Shown here: positions 10,007-20,437 of the stretch, piece by piece
Numbering within the stretch: the first letter of the stretch is position 1
How the letters are laid out: each line of letters starts with the position of its first letter
Source: Nematopogon swammerdamellus
Lineage: Eukaryota > Arthropoda > Insecta > Lepidoptera > Adelidae
Direction of reading: 5' to 3'
Assembly (NCBI GenBank): GCA_946902875.1
Contig: OX336354.1
Coordinates: forward strand, 9,769,247-9,833,246
Length of the DNA stretch: 64,000 nt
Notes under the pieces: model-generated
Told to the model about the DNA's origin: nothing
Databases searched by the model: none
What the model saw: the letters and a program-made list of their open reading frames with translations, nothing else
Position numbers and translations under genes: made by a program

Positions 10007-10847
10007 ACATAATGTAATATTTACTTCGAATGTCAAGATTAGCGGGAGCGGCAGTAATTACTATTGTATTTTACATTCTGAACATCTCACCAGTGCACAA
10101 CCAATAGTAACTATGAAAGAAATGCATAGGGTAAACTGTTTACCTATAACTTCAAATGCATATTTTATTATCTTATTTCCGAAATATGATTTCGTTATGC
10201 TGAAGAAAAAATAACAGTCAGGTTAGTTACTTAGTTACTTACTGGTTCATTGTAATCTGTGTGATCAAAGACAATGACATGGCACCTAGTTTCGACATAC
10301 ACAAGGCAATCTTATGGGCTGATATCATGTTGAAATATATTTATATTAAAACACTTAAACCAGCTCAATCAGTACACTACATAAATACTCAAAACCACAA
10401 GGAATAAGTTTGCAGTTGCATTCATCACAAAATTAAAGCCATTAAATTAAATTAAAGCGATGGTTATGTCCTGTTGAATGTGTCCAAAGACGTCAAACTT
10501 AAAAAGCCGAATAAACCCATCATGTGTCGATCCCAAGCTGTACTAAACCTCCCATTTATCTTGTCAATACCTTACCTCACATTATATGTTATTAATTTCC
10601 TTTAAAAGATTCAAAAGAACGCATCAAGATAAGACAGAAGGGCTGGAGGTTTTAATCAATATTGTAAATAACAATAAAAAAACACTAACGAAAATTGCCA
10701 AATCCGGATTCATTGTTCGAGGTACTATTGTTAAGAACGATAGCGTAGGTTTGGAGTTCTTATATAAATATGTACATAGGTATCAAAAATATCGCGTGTG
10801 GCCTAAGAACGGTACCTATGTAAGGTACATAGAGACACCGTTTTTAT
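10007..10847. other. AT-rich spacer
   Basis: A 121-codon plus frame beginning at 10586 runs into the antisense of a LINE-J1 end. Its composition is AT-driven and no domain is visible. No gene is supported. Confidence 0.4.
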
Positions 10848-11000
10848 TTATTGAAAGCGCGACATGTGGCGCCGAGCCAACCATAAGGTGTCTAACGACG
10901 CCCATGGACATTCGGCCGTATGCGGGGGTTGCGAATGCCATGCCGGCCTGACAGGTGCTCATTCACGCCCCTCTTGAAGGACCCGTCACTTTACTTGGAC
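10848..11000 (-). mobile_element. LINE-J1 3' end
   Basis: On the minus strand the sequence ends CATGTCGCGCTTTCAATAAA (polyadenylation signal near 10850). It is preceded by CACCTTATGGTTGGCTCGGC, GGCATTCGCAACCCCCGCAT and GCCGGCATGGCATTCGCA (complements of the plus-strand strings). This equals the terminal codons and 3' UTR of the copy at 62815-63050. 5' truncated. Confidence 0.75.
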
Positions 11001-11039
11001 CAGTTATTCATTGCGTCTAGTACTTCGATACTAGGCAAT

Positions 11040-11330
11040 CCGTCGACGCACCAGAGTAGTCGATATTGGACACCGGGTGGCTAAGCTCAAGTGGCAGTGG
11101 ACTGGGCACGTTGGCGAAGAAACGACGACCGTTGGAGTAACCGCGTCCTACACTGGCGGCCGTGGACAGGAAAACATAGTGTGGGAAGACCACCCGCCAG
11201 GGGGACGATGACATCAAGTAGGTACGTCGGCGGAAAGCAGTGGTTCCGTACCGCTGAAGGTCGGGAGGACTGGAGGAAAATTGGAGAGGCGTATGTCCAG
11301 CAGTGGTCGCATACAAGCTGACTGAATTCG
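11040..11330 (+). pseudogene. RTE-2 LINE, C-terminal end of reverse transcriptase
   Basis: Frames give VAKLKWQWTGHV, RWSNRVLHWRPWTGKHSVGR, PPARGTM and WRKIGEAYVQQWSHTS. These are the C-terminal blocks of lepidopteran RTE-type endonuclease/reverse transcriptases (GRPPARW, GEAYVQQW; family knowledge). Frame 11091-11321 covers most of it. The catalytic region is missing and the (ATG)n tail is decayed to CTGACTGAATTCG. Confidence 0.8.
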
Positions 11331-11800
11331 ACGGGTGACATCCAAGATAATTTAAAAAATGGCAAAAGTTGATCAAACCAACTGAGGAAACGCACCGAAA
11401 AGTTTAATTTGTGTTGTTTAAAAACTTTAAGTTTAAAACACAAATCTTGCTAAATCTACTCGTATAAAAGTATTTCCATCGTTGAAATGCAAAAGACATA
11501 GTTATTGCTTAACGTAGAAACAAATCGATTTGTCAAACGGATAACCACCTACATATACGACGATGTACGAAAATTATTGTGAGTCAGATTATTTCGAGAA
11601 CCTGCCATTAAACAAGGAAAAAACTATCTTTATTGTTTCCTTAGAAATCGACTGACCTCTGAGATGTTCGATTGTTTCATAATTTACACACTTTAAAATA
11701 GCGTTATCAATGGGTCCAACCAAGCTTAAAGGCTACATTCTTGGAAAATCTCAGGTAGAAACTTATATGGTTATTCCAATTTCATGTCACATAACAATTT

Positions 11801-12172
11801 TTTTTTATGGAAACTGACACGGTTGACTACATCACCTACAACATCCATGATGTCAGCCCATAACACCGGGTGAACTAGGTGCCATCTCAGTGCTTCCCTT
11901 CACTTCATGTCGGCTACACTGAACTGGACGGAAAACACCAACTATTTACATAGCCGTTTCGACCGACGTTTCGTTCAGTGTAGTGATACCAACGCGGGCG
12001 GGATAAACCCTACCACATGGTAAGGTAATAAGGGAAGGTGCCTACAGTTTAACGTGGAATCCGAACCACGGTCAACCTCCAACGGTCGAGCGGTCACCCA
12101 TCCAAGTACTGACCGCGCTCAGCTAACAACAGTCGATCGTCCGCACCACTGAGCTATCGAGGTTGACTACTA
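11801..12172 (-). mobile_element. SINE-A copy with full head
   Basis: A poly-T run and TGGAAACTGACACGGTTGAC start the tail on the plus strand. The core strings follow, then GAATCCGAACCACGG (B-box antisense), GCGGTCACCCATCCAAGTAC (5S-like) and CACCACTGAGCTATCGAGG (A-box antisense). So the element is minus-strand, about 370 bp, with all three promoter-like blocks. Confidence 0.85.
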
Positions 12173-12212
12173 CTTGAATATAAATTCCGTATATATGAAA
12201 ATATATGGAAAG

Positions 12213-12425
12213 TACATACGTACATTATCCCGATAATCGGGGTAAGCAGAGTAGTCGCTGTTGTACTGCAAATACTCTTGTAAATTACAGCACAACACCG
12301 ACCACCACATTTAGCAAAGTATTAGGACAAGATAACTATCAAGCAGCAAGTAAGGCATGAAGACCCACCTGCTGTATGACACGGTGGAAGGACCACCGCG
12401 CCAAGGTGAGAGGTTGCTAGCCACC
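12213..12425 (-). mobile_element. repeat C copy, truncated
   Basis: ACATACGTACATTATCCCGA, AATCGGGGTAAGCAGAGTAG, GCACAACACCGACCACCACA and AAGGACCACCGCGCCAAGG occur in order. The 5' part of the element (CCTTAGTCGCC and beyond) is missing. Sense is minus, because the (TATG)n tail is the 3' end. Confidence 0.75.
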
Positions 12426-12450
12426 TAGAAAACATAAGGAAAAGTAGCGT

Positions 12451-12501
12451 CCCAAGGTGAACTTATCATAAGCAGTGATTTCTTCCAGCCAACCTTTGAA
12501 T
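12451..12501 (-). mobile_element. LINE-J2-type 3' UTR fragment
   Basis: On the minus strand AAAGGTTGGCTGGAAGAAAT, CACTGCTTATGATAAGTTC: the conserved block with ATCA/TGAT arms of the 3' hairpin. Confidence 0.55.
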
Positions 12502-12658
12502 CAAACTGAACATACTTAAAATTGTATGCTATGTACCTACTTAATATTCACGTGCACTTACATACTCGTACATATTACATACACGATAAAGTAAAATGTG
12601 AACCGTTAAAAATAAAATCAGGTTTATTGCTTAAAAAGTTTTGAGCGTATAACTATCC

Positions 12659-12700
12659 GGTTATAAATAGAAAGACAATGATGTCTTTCTATTTATAACC
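12659..12700. repeat. 19-bp perfect inverted repeat, 4-nt loop
   Basis: GGTTATAAATAGAAAGACA (12659-12677), loop ATGA, then its exact complement at 12682-12700. Confidence 0.95.
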
Positions 12701-12752
12701 ATCGTGTGTAACCATGTATAACATCGTGTGTAACCGTGTATAACCATCGATG
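12698..12752. repeat. short tandem repeat, ~22-bp period
   Basis: CATCGTGTGTAACCATGTAT and CATCGTGTGTAACCGTGTAT lie in tandem, followed by a partial third CATCGATGTACCGTGT that merges into repeat C. Confidence 0.75.
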
Positions 12753-13502
12753 TACCGTGTGGGGCCGGTACTTAAAAAGAATAGCCCCACTGCATATCTC
12801 CCCGTGCATGTCGTAAAAGGCGACTAAGGGATAAGGACAAGATGTCGCGCTAAAGGGCGAAAGGCTAGCCACCTCTCACCTTGGCGCGGTCCTTCCACCT
12901 TGTCATGCAGCAGGTGGGTCTTCGTGCCTCACTTGCTGCTTGATAGTTAGCTTGTCCGTATACTGTGCTAAACGTGGTGGTCGGTGTTGTGCTTTAATTT
13001 ACCAGAGTACTTATGGGAGTGAAAGTTGGGTATGGCAGGCGAAGCATGAGAGCAGGATAAATGATGTTGAAATGCGCGCGTTGAGAGGAGTATGTGTGGA
13101 ATAGGAGGAGTAATATGTGTGTCTGTAGAATGGATGATAGGAAACTAATGAAAGAAATCTATGGAGCGAATGTTAGTGGAAGAGTCGGGAAGGGTCGCCC
13201 TAGACGCACGTACCTGGACCAGATCGGGCATGTGCTCCAAAAGGGTCAGGTGCGTAGGACCCGTAACCGACGAGCATGTATGAAGAACATTATGAGAGTG
13301 GAAGAGGCGGCAAAAGTGTGTCAGGATCGTGGCGCTTGGAGGTTGGGTTGTTTGCGTGGGTTGGGTCTGTTGTCTTTGCCTGCCCCACTGGGAGGCAGGC
13401 AGGCGTGACGTTATGTATGTGTATGTATGAACTTGTAGCACAACACCGATTACTCTGCTTACCCTGATTATCGGGATACAAAAGCGTGAGTTATGTATGT
13501 AC
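12752..13502 (+). mobile_element. repeat C interrupted by RTE-1
   Basis: Sense repeat C runs from GTACCGTGTGGGGCCGGTAC through CCCCACTGCATATCTCCC and AAGGCGACTAAGGGATAAGG to ACCAGAGTACTT (13012). An RTE-1 fragment follows. Repeat C then resumes at ACTTGTAGCACAACACCGAT (13431) and ends with TTATGTATGT. ACTT is duplicated at the two edges. Confidence 0.75.
13013..13430 (+). pseudogene. RTE-1 LINE, C-terminal end and tail
   Basis: Encodes ESWVWQAKHESRINDVEMRA, then (shifted frame, 13094-13408) MDDRKLMKEIYGANVSGRVG, GRPRRTYLDQIGHVL and NRRACMKNIMRVEEAAKV. These are the C-terminal blocks of an RTE-type LINE. After the coding remnant come CCCACTGGGAGGCAGGCAGG, CGTGACG and a (TATG)n tail. The catalytic palm is absent and there are frameshifts. 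Confidence 0.8.
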
Positions 13503-13595
13503 AATGATGTCTCATTATATCAAACTATAATACATGTTTGCCATACAGTAGTAGATATACAATTTTAACGTTCTTACTCCATTCTACCAAATGTT

Positions 13596-13765
13596 TTTTT
13601 ATTAAAACTGACACAGTTGACTACATCACCTACTACATCCGTATATACTTGACTATACTCACTTTCTAGAACTAAATGTAGGTGCCACGTCTGGAGTGAG
13701 AGACGTTCCCTTCGGGTTTCGAACGCCGGCCGGGCCGACCGGCTGACCCCGAGCACGGGTCACTA
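13596..13765 (-). mobile_element. short SINE with SINE-A tail and different head
   Basis: Poly-T and ATTAAAACTGACACAGTTGA followed by CTACATCACCTACTACATCC give the SINE-A tail. The rest differs: on the minus strand GGCGTTCGAAACCCGAAGG contains a good B-box. The SINE-A core is absent. About 170 bp. Confidence 0.55.
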
Positions 13766-13893
13766 GACAATAATTGATTTATGCATGCGTTTAGGCTTTA
13801 TGCATTAACATATCGGGCTACGGGCGATTACGTTCGCACCGTGGTGAAGAGAAGACAAAATGGAGCGGTACAGCTTTCTTCATTCTAAGTACC

Positions 13894-14140
13894 TACATAC
13901 ATACCAAACGCTGTATCCCGTAAATCGGGGTAACCAGAGTAATCGGTGTTGTGCTGCAACTGCTGAAAGTACTCTTGTAAATTACAGCAAAACACCGACC
14001 ACCACGTTTATCAATGGATTGGGACAAGATAACTATCGAGCAGCAAGTAAGGCACGAAGATCCACCCGCTGCATGAGTCGGTGGAAGGACCGCGCAGGTG
14101 GCTAGCCTGTCGCGCTTTAGCACGGCATCTTGTCCTTTCT
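13894..14140 (-). mobile_element. repeat C copy, 5' truncated
   Basis: ACATACATACCAAACGCTGT, CGGGGTAACCAGAGTAATCG, ACCGACCACCACGTTTATCA and CACGGCATCTTGTCCTTTC. The end with CCTTAGTCGCC and GGGGCCGGTAC is missing. Confidence 0.75.
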
Positions 14141-14268
14141 TTTCTTCATTCATTATTTACGTTCAAAATATCAGTTCTTCGGCGTGCGGTGTGCATCGGC
14201 GGATTGCCTCGTTACGCACCATATCCCGTAGCGATATTCCCAGCATGGCTCGCTGCATTGTCCATTGT

Positions 14269-14320
14269 CCAAAGGTTGAAAGTTGCCCAGCGAGCACGCT
14301 GGGCAACTTTCAACATTTGG
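14269..14320. repeat. 24-bp inverted repeat, 4-nt loop
   Basis: 14269-14292 and 14297-14320 are reverse complements with one mismatch. The inner 18 bp (GTTGAAAGTTGCCCAGCG) is perfect. Loop AGCA. Confidence 0.95.
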
Positions 14321-14825
14321 GCAACAGCGACCGAGAGAGTGCACAATTTACACACTTGCGTTTTCCCATACGTAAAAAATATCGCCTCACACGAAATCAT
14401 TTGCTCCACTTTGAAAGCTCGCGCAGCCTAAGTAATTTGACGTAGCATTAAAAGTTATTTTAAATCGAACCTTTTATATTGCATGTACGTGTGTACATAT
14501 TATAATCTTCCATATAGATTAGCTCGTGTCTGCGTGTCTCACCGCTAGTGGGGAATCGGTGATAAAGGCTCGACTGGGCAGGTGCGTGAAAGTAAAAAAG
14601 TCAAAGACAAATAAAAAGTTGGTTAAGTTGTGTTTTGGTTGACAATTTTCATTGTACGTGTCTGTAGTAGGTAGGTAGCACAGGTAAATATTATGTGTTT
14701 TCATCAAAGCGTTTCGTTTCGTTGGTTTCAAATTTCGTTCTTAGTTCCGATAGTAAATTAAACTAAAAGCCAAAGTTTGTGGGATCTGTAAAATAATGAA
14801 TAATAAAATAAATATATACATAAAT
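14321..14825. other. no gene recognised
   Basis: Overlapping plus frames of 115-116 codons at 14081-14445 span repeat C and the inverted repeat and are not protein-like. The rest is AT-rich spacer. Confidence 0.4.
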
Positions 14826-14826
14826 A

Positions 14827-15140
14827 ACACAAGCTGTATCCCGACAATCGGGGTTTGCAAAGTAATCGGTGTTGTGTTGCAAAAACACAACATATTACAG
14901 CACAACACCGGCCGCCACGTTTAGCAAAGCATACGGACAATATAACTATCAAGCAGCAAGTAAAGCACGAATACCCACCTGCTGCACGACTCGGTGGAAG
15001 GACCGTGCCAAAGTGAGGGGTGACTGGCCTGTCGCCCTTTAGCACGGCACCCTGTCCTTATCCCTTAGTCACCTTTTATGGCATGCACGGGGAGAGATGC
15101 AGTGGGGATATTCTTTTTAAGTACCGGCCCCACACGGTCC
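14827..15140 (-). mobile_element. repeat C, full-length copy
   Basis: Best intact example, about 314 bp. In the plus reading: GTATCCCGACAATCGGGGTT, CGGTGTTGTGTTGCAA, AGCACAACACCGGCCGCCAC, AACTATCAAGCAGCAAGTAA, AGTCACCTTTTATGGCATGC, ACGGGGAGAGATGCAGTGGG and AAGTACCGGCCCCACACGG. No long frame. An internal hairpin is possible between CGGTGTTGTG and CACAACACCG. Confidence 0.85.
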
Positions 15141-15605
15141 TAATAAAATTGCGAAATTTTTTAGAAAACAATTACAAAATCGGTTATATTTTAACGTTTT
15201 ACTGATCAATGGATCAACGTTAATTACTAAATATTTAGAAATCTGGCATTTAGCAAGGTATGACTCCGGTAATGGTGAGACTCCGTTTTCTGTCTGTCAC
15301 AGGACCTTAATTTCTTAAGGCGCCATACAAGGTAAGCGAGCACGGTGCAAATTCCGCGAGTGCAAGCAGGATAGCGACACACCGTTTTTTCGGGTTGGAG
15401 TAGGATGTATCGAGTGGAAATTTTTAGCGTAAGCAAACATTTTGTTTTTATTTTTTTAATGCTAAACTACGAATGAAACAAAAAAGTAAAAAGTTACCGA
15501 CATATATATTTTAATCAAAGAATAAAATATGTGGATGGCTATGAAAATTAATACCCACAAACGGTAGGTACCTATTGTCGTACGTTGCACGAATTTTACC
15601 TTCAT
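15141..15605. other. no feature recognised
   Basis: Spacer. Short frames only. Confidence 0.4.
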
Positions 15606-15610
15606 TATCA

Positions 15611-15705
15611 TCAATATCATCATCAGCCCGTATCGGTCCACTGCACGGCATAGGCCTCTCCCAAGGCCGCACGCGGTCTTCCCCTCTTTTCATCCATCCA
15701 CTACC
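15611..15705 (-). mobile_element. RTE-2 3' end
   Basis: ATCATCATCAGCCCGTATCG, GTCCACTGCACGGCATAGGC and CTCTCCCAAGGCCGCACGCG match the 3' terminus at 42190-42280 on the minus strand, ending in the (ATG)n tail. Confidence 0.75.
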
Positions 15706-15756
15706 AGCTACAGTTTTTTAGGTCATCTGTCTAGCATTTATCTTGTTACCAAATAA

Positions 15757-15865
15757 TCAAATCAAATCAAAATATGTTTATTGCACTTGAAAACCATGTT
15801 TGCAAAAGGTAAAGCTTAACGCTGTAGGCGATCTCCTCCAGTCAACCTTTGGGTTATCGTGAAAG
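15757..15865 (-). mobile_element. LINE 3' UTR with hairpin and tail
   Basis: Minus strand: CCCAAAGGTTGACTGGAGGA, GATCGCCTACAGCGTTAAGC, AAGTGCAATAAACATATTTT and (GATTT)n. Same design as LINE-J2: hairpin, polyadenylation signal, simple tail. Confidence 0.65.
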
Positions 15866-16269
15866 AGTGAGGAGTGCCAGAGAATAAATAAAGAAATGAT
15901 GTAGATATTATATAATTTAAATAGATAATAAAAAAATAATAAAAAGTATGTGATCGGCATTTACGCCATTTCCAGGAGACAGAATATCCGTGAGTAAATA
16001 AATGTAACAGAGATAGACGTTCTTTCTTCTTTTCGTCTTTTCTTTCGCCCCCTCGACACTTTGATGACCCGCCTAGGTATATGTTACTATGGTATGAACC
16101 GAGGTATGAACCCCATGACGTGTTTCGCTGGCGAGGTCATGCCAACGAGGCGTGTAATAATTTCTGCTGATAAAGCTCTTACACAGATCTTTCCTTACCG
16201 TGAGGTGTTTTAGCGTAATTAATACTTCTTGCTCGCCGTTTGCGATGTCCTAACTTATAACATATTATA

Positions 16270-16731
16270 CAGTGTGTTTCAGGATAGGCTTGAGAAACTT
16301 CCGGAATAGAAAGTACTCATTATTAGAAGAAAAAAATCCTTATGACTCAAATCGAAATTCCGTTTTTTTTTATAAAAAAATTTAAAATTGTAATAAAAGC
16401 TCGATGGACAGTGAGATTTGGCAGTGCTGCTAGGTCTAGGGAGTGCAATGACCTAGTCCAGTCTCCTTTTTCTTTTGATGTCATTCCAATTTAAGTGTTT
16501 GGAATTTACCTACATGTAGTTCTATTCTACTAGTTAAGCATGCAAGTTAGTAATTTTATTCTTATTTATTATAGGCGGACGTTAACCGTCCACCAAATCT
16601 CGACGAAACGATTTTCATCAAAAAGTACTTTAAAATGACCGAATCTGGGAAAAAGTTGCAGAGCTTTTCGTCTTCAAATATGGACCCCTTTCGAACCCTG
16701 AAGTTACGAAACCTTATCCTGAAACAACCTG
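16270..16731. mobile_element. TA-flanked MITE
   Basis: Left end CAGTGTGTTTCAGGATA and right end (reverse complement) CAGGTTGTTTCAGGATA form imperfect terminal inverted repeats. Each is flanked by TA (16268-16269, 16732-16733), the target duplication of Tc1/mariner-type transposons. 462 bp, no transposase frame. Confidence 0.65.
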
Positions 16732-16864
16732 TATATCTTTAATGTATAAAATTACTGGCAAAATAGATGTTCTTTAAATTAAACTTTTACTATTCTAACC
16801 ATACCTAGGTAGCTAGGCAAGCCGAACTTAAAGCTGTAGAAATTTGCAAAATATTTCTTAATAG

Positions 16865-17035
16865 AAAGCACTTGACCCTTTTGAGCACTCTGCCCCACAT
16901 GTGATTTTGAGCACATGCCCGATCTGGTCTAGGTATGTGCGTCTAGGGCGACTATTCCCGACTCTTCCACTCACATTACCTCGATAAATTTCTTTCGTTA
17001 GTTCCATTCTTCCGCTGTGACCGAATAATAATCTT
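16865..17035 (-). pseudogene. RTE-1 LINE fragment
   Basis: Minus strand encodes RMELTKEIYRGNVSGRVGNS then RPRRTYLDQIGHVL, then degrades. Homologous to 13140-13250. Confidence 0.75.
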
Positions 17036-17318
17036 GACCGAAATGCTCATAGTAATGTTAAAATTACACTCACTTCACAAAACAGAGACACAGAGCATTC
17101 AAACACATGAATGGGTGGTCGAGACTAACTGTCGGACAGATGTTAACACAAAATGCGATATCATCTAAAACAATATTGAACTGTAATGGAACTACGACGT
17201 CGACTGACGTGCCGCTTCAAATGTAGGTACGCTTTACTACACAAATTTAACAGATAACTGTTCATTCCTAAGCATGTACCATTGACTTTTGCCCGCAGCT
17301 TTTATGGATATTTATTTT
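17036..17318. other. no feature recognised
   Basis: AT-rich spacer with no repeat or gene that I can name. Confidence 0.4.
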
Positions 17319-17390
17319 TAGGGTTCCGTATACGCACGGAATTCAATTACTAAGCCTACGCGTATATACTGCGAATTTCTGTATTATCTC
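17319..17390 (-). repeat. GTTCC repeat end
   Basis: TTTTTAGGGTTCCGTATACG, CACGGAATTCAATTACTAAG, CCTACGCG. Only one end of the repeat is present. Confidence 0.55.
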
Positions 17391-17829
17391 AATAAGTACT
17401 GAGTGGTCTCCAAGAATTTAAATACTTTACTTTAAATGATTTAGTGAGAGATACTGCGTCGCACTACCAGGTAGATATTGGAGCCGTGTACAAGCGCCAG
17501 CCACACGCGAAGAGCCACCCGCACGTTGCCACCGCGCGACAGTTTGTGTTTGATTAGCACTGCCGGCTATTGTTGACTTGTGCTGACACTGTTGGGCAAG
17601 TTGAGCAAGTTGAGCTTCAATATATAGAGGAAGCACTGTTTTAGAGTTTCGTGGCTAAAGCGGTTCAGTTAGATAACAAAATACATAAATATTATTGGAA
17701 AAAACTATAGTGTTATTAAAGGAACCATTACTAATAGTTCTAGTGTCACTAGCCACTAGATTCAGAATTGGCTGTATCCAAATTATATTGTTTTTCTCTT
17801 ACCTGCAGATTAAAGTACTGGTATTGTCA

Positions 17830-18075
17830 ATGCGTTTGTTTTTTTGACATTGAAAATGTCTTTTCGATCGCTTCTGTATAGTCCCCAATTTTCAGCGAGA
17901 GTGCGAATTCGCCATGGTGTCGTGAGTTTTAAGGCTACGTGAATAGTTAGGATGTCAAATGACGCGTATCGACGAGATTGAAAAAAAAAATTTAAAAAGT
18001 TTGAGAGTTCTTGAAATTTTATGTTATTTGGAAACAAGCTGTCGTTTCGTTTGTAATATTCGTTGATTTCCAAAA
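17830..18075. repeat. dispersed repeat shared with 48505-48665
   Basis: TTTTTTTGACATTGAAAATG, TCTTTTCGATCGCTTCTGTA and AATGACGCGTATCGACGAG parallel the 48.5-kb copy. The flanking GGTTCC ends are not visible here. An 87-codon frame on the minus strand is incidental. Confidence 0.5.
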
Positions 18076-18620
18076 ACCTGTGACTGCATTATTCTGTCTG
18101 TCACAAACGATATTGGTGATAAAAGCTGCAAAGTGAAAATAACATAAATTTTATACAGAAACACACTGACCATTTCATTGCTTTGATAAATTGAACGAAA
18201 CGAGAGCTTTTCTTTAAAAATTATGCAATAAAATTCAAGCGGTATGAAAATGCTTTCTCTACCGCTCGTCGCTCTATGGCGAGCGCCTCACACGTCATAT
18301 TTCGGGAATAATGACTAGTTACATATTCATTACCACTTGTCTAATGGTTTGTTTGTCTGTTCGTCTTGTGCGTCCGTTTGCTCTGCAGTGCTGTCGAGTA
18401 CGGGGCAGCCAGCATTATTAGCATTCGCATTTTACATAATTATGATTATTGTTGGGAGAAATTTTGGAGGAACCGCGTGTTTAGGTTAACATTTTCACTT
18501 TTATGGAATGTTGATGATAAATAATTTATGTCTACCTATTTATATTTGACGTCAATGCATATTTGCGATGTTATACAACATATTTTTATATTTTGAAACA
18601 TATCTACTAGGTGCCTAACT
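18076..18620. other. no feature recognised
   Basis: Spacer. Nothing supportable. Confidence 0.4.
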
Positions 18621-18621
18621 T

Positions 18622-18960
18622 TTTTTTTATGAAAACCAGTATGGGTAGCTATGCCAAGGGACACAGCCACAAATACCTGTTTATATTTATTTACTGTTTA
18701 ATTTTATAATTTTTTATTCAGAAAGGTGAAAGCTTCTAGGTTTCCAAACGTCTGCTTTCTTAAAGAAGGAAGAATTAATATACTTCTTTCTTTTGTATAA
18801 AAACCAGTATGGGTGGCTGTACTCTGGGACCAGAGTTACCGAAAACAACCAAATCCACCTCACCTCGCAAAACTACGCTCAGCGAGACACAATACCAGCA
18901 GATTTGCTTTTTTTGATTTCAACCTGGGAGTCAGGTTGAAAGAATAGGGAAACACACTAG
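18622..18960 (-). mobile_element. SINE-B-like tail fragments, two
   Basis: Two tails: ATGAAAACCAGTATGGGTAG at 18639 and TAAAAACCAGTATGGGTGGC at 18801. Both resemble the SINE-B end (GCAGCCACCCATACCAG, reverse complement). Next to the second, AAACTACGCTCAGCGAG matches the complement at 56650-56670. Bodies are diverged. Confidence 0.4.
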
Positions 18961-19869
18961 TCGGTAGACAATTCCACACCCTAGCGGTTCGACAGAGGAA
19001 CAAACTTAAAAACATGATTCGTACTAAGCAATACTTTTTGAACCATTTTAGCCTTCGCCTGATGATTTATGGGACGCATATCTATAGGGCCTAGAACATC
19101 TACTTCTGCTTCCTAATGTCTAACTAGGAATTATGTACACTTATGTAATATTTTTTTCTAAATTAAAAAAATTCAAACAACTAAGAGACAGTGTTCAAAT
19201 TCAAATGAAAAAATATAAAGCAAATTTAAGAAATCTCTGAAAAGTGAAAAGATTCGAATACATCCAAAGTTAATCAAAAGTAAAACAAAACTTGGTATAC
19301 TTTAGAGTAGGAACGGTAAATACTCCGAACTTAACGGCTACTCAAGTGATGCTTGCTTATACACCGTCCATATTATCGTGACCTTCTAAAGAAAAATCCA
19401 GAAATAATTAAAATTCTTCAACAAACGCTCCAACGGCAAATAATTCTTAAGTATAGAACTGCACACATTACATAGCTTACACTTTACTTCGTTCCCAACA
19501 AACTTCATAATATGCAAAAACATTCATGAGGCAGTACGCGTTGATAAAGATACACGAGTTCGCAAGTGTGATACATACTGCGCTGGTAGTTGGCCAGTAC
19601 AAGATTTTATTCTTTTATCAAAGAGTCTATCTATGATTTTTAAATTTGAATTGTAATTGTCGAGTGTTTCGAATGCGACTCTTTTTGTCTTGACATGTAG
19701 CTTTGCAAAATATTGTTTTCAGTTTAGGCCGAGCGAGACGCGAAAATTATAACATGTGTTACGAATACTGATCCTGATTACATCTTTCTGGAATCGTCCA
19801 TACTGTTTTCATTTATTCAAGATCAAGAACACCGACCGAGACTAGACGGTGCAAAAATGGTTTAGCGTC
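18961..19869. other. no feature recognised
   Basis: AT-rich, no open frame of note and no repeat family that recurs in the window. Confidence 0.4.
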
Positions 19870-19910
19870 TAGTCTGTTTCCCAATGAGGCAGGCAGAGAC
19901 TAGCGAACAG
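19870..19910 (-). mobile_element. possible RTE-1 3' end scrap
   Basis: GTCTGTTTCCCAATGAGGCA then GGCAGAG resembles the RTE-1 end CCTGTTTCCCAATGGGGTAG at 43720. Very short. Confidence 0.3.
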
Positions 19911-20029
19911 CGCGCTTAGCATAGACCGAATCTCCAAGTGCCATAGTTCTGATATACCTTTGATACTTCTTCCGCACTCATAATGTCTATCCTAATAAAC
20001 AAAGCGAAGTTTCTACAAGCGATCGGCGG

Positions 20030-20195
20030 CAGTGTATATAAATTCTTATAACTCAAGAACGATTTTATCGATTCACATACGATTTTCACTCTTACATACT
20101 GTCACTTCTCAAGATAGTTTTAGGTTATATATCATAACGCTACGTCATCGGCGACCTGTGCTGTGAGCAAAAATTCAGCCGAGGTCAAAAGCTAG
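20030..20195 (+). mobile_element. Helitron-like element, diverged
   Basis: Ends CAGCCGAGGTCAAAAG then CTAG (20192-20195) and T. Upstream, ATAACTCAAGAACGATTTTA and GGTTATATATCATAACGCTA resemble the region before the 42.8-kb terminus. Confidence 0.45.
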
Positions 20196-20437
20196 TTATT
20201 AGCTAGTTCGTCGGTAGCCATCTTAACTAATAAAGCGCAAAATCTGTAACCATGCGCCGTCGCCTATTCTTTGTTCCAGAACTACTCAATGAAATTCAGA
20301 TGGGTATTTCCCGTTTTCTAGCACATCTAAGGATGGTTACCTACATCTTATTATTCCGGGAGGACCGCTACTACGTAACCTTGTAACCTTGTTGTGGTTT
20401 TGTGCACACAATTAATATTGACTTTCCACTGCCATCC

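Noticed and set aside
10586..10951. 121-codon plus frame
   Set aside because: AT-rich composition and its end is antisense LINE-J1. No domain.
14081..14445. Two overlapping 115-116-codon frames
   Set aside because: They read through repeat C and an inverted repeat; simultaneous open frames reflect composition.
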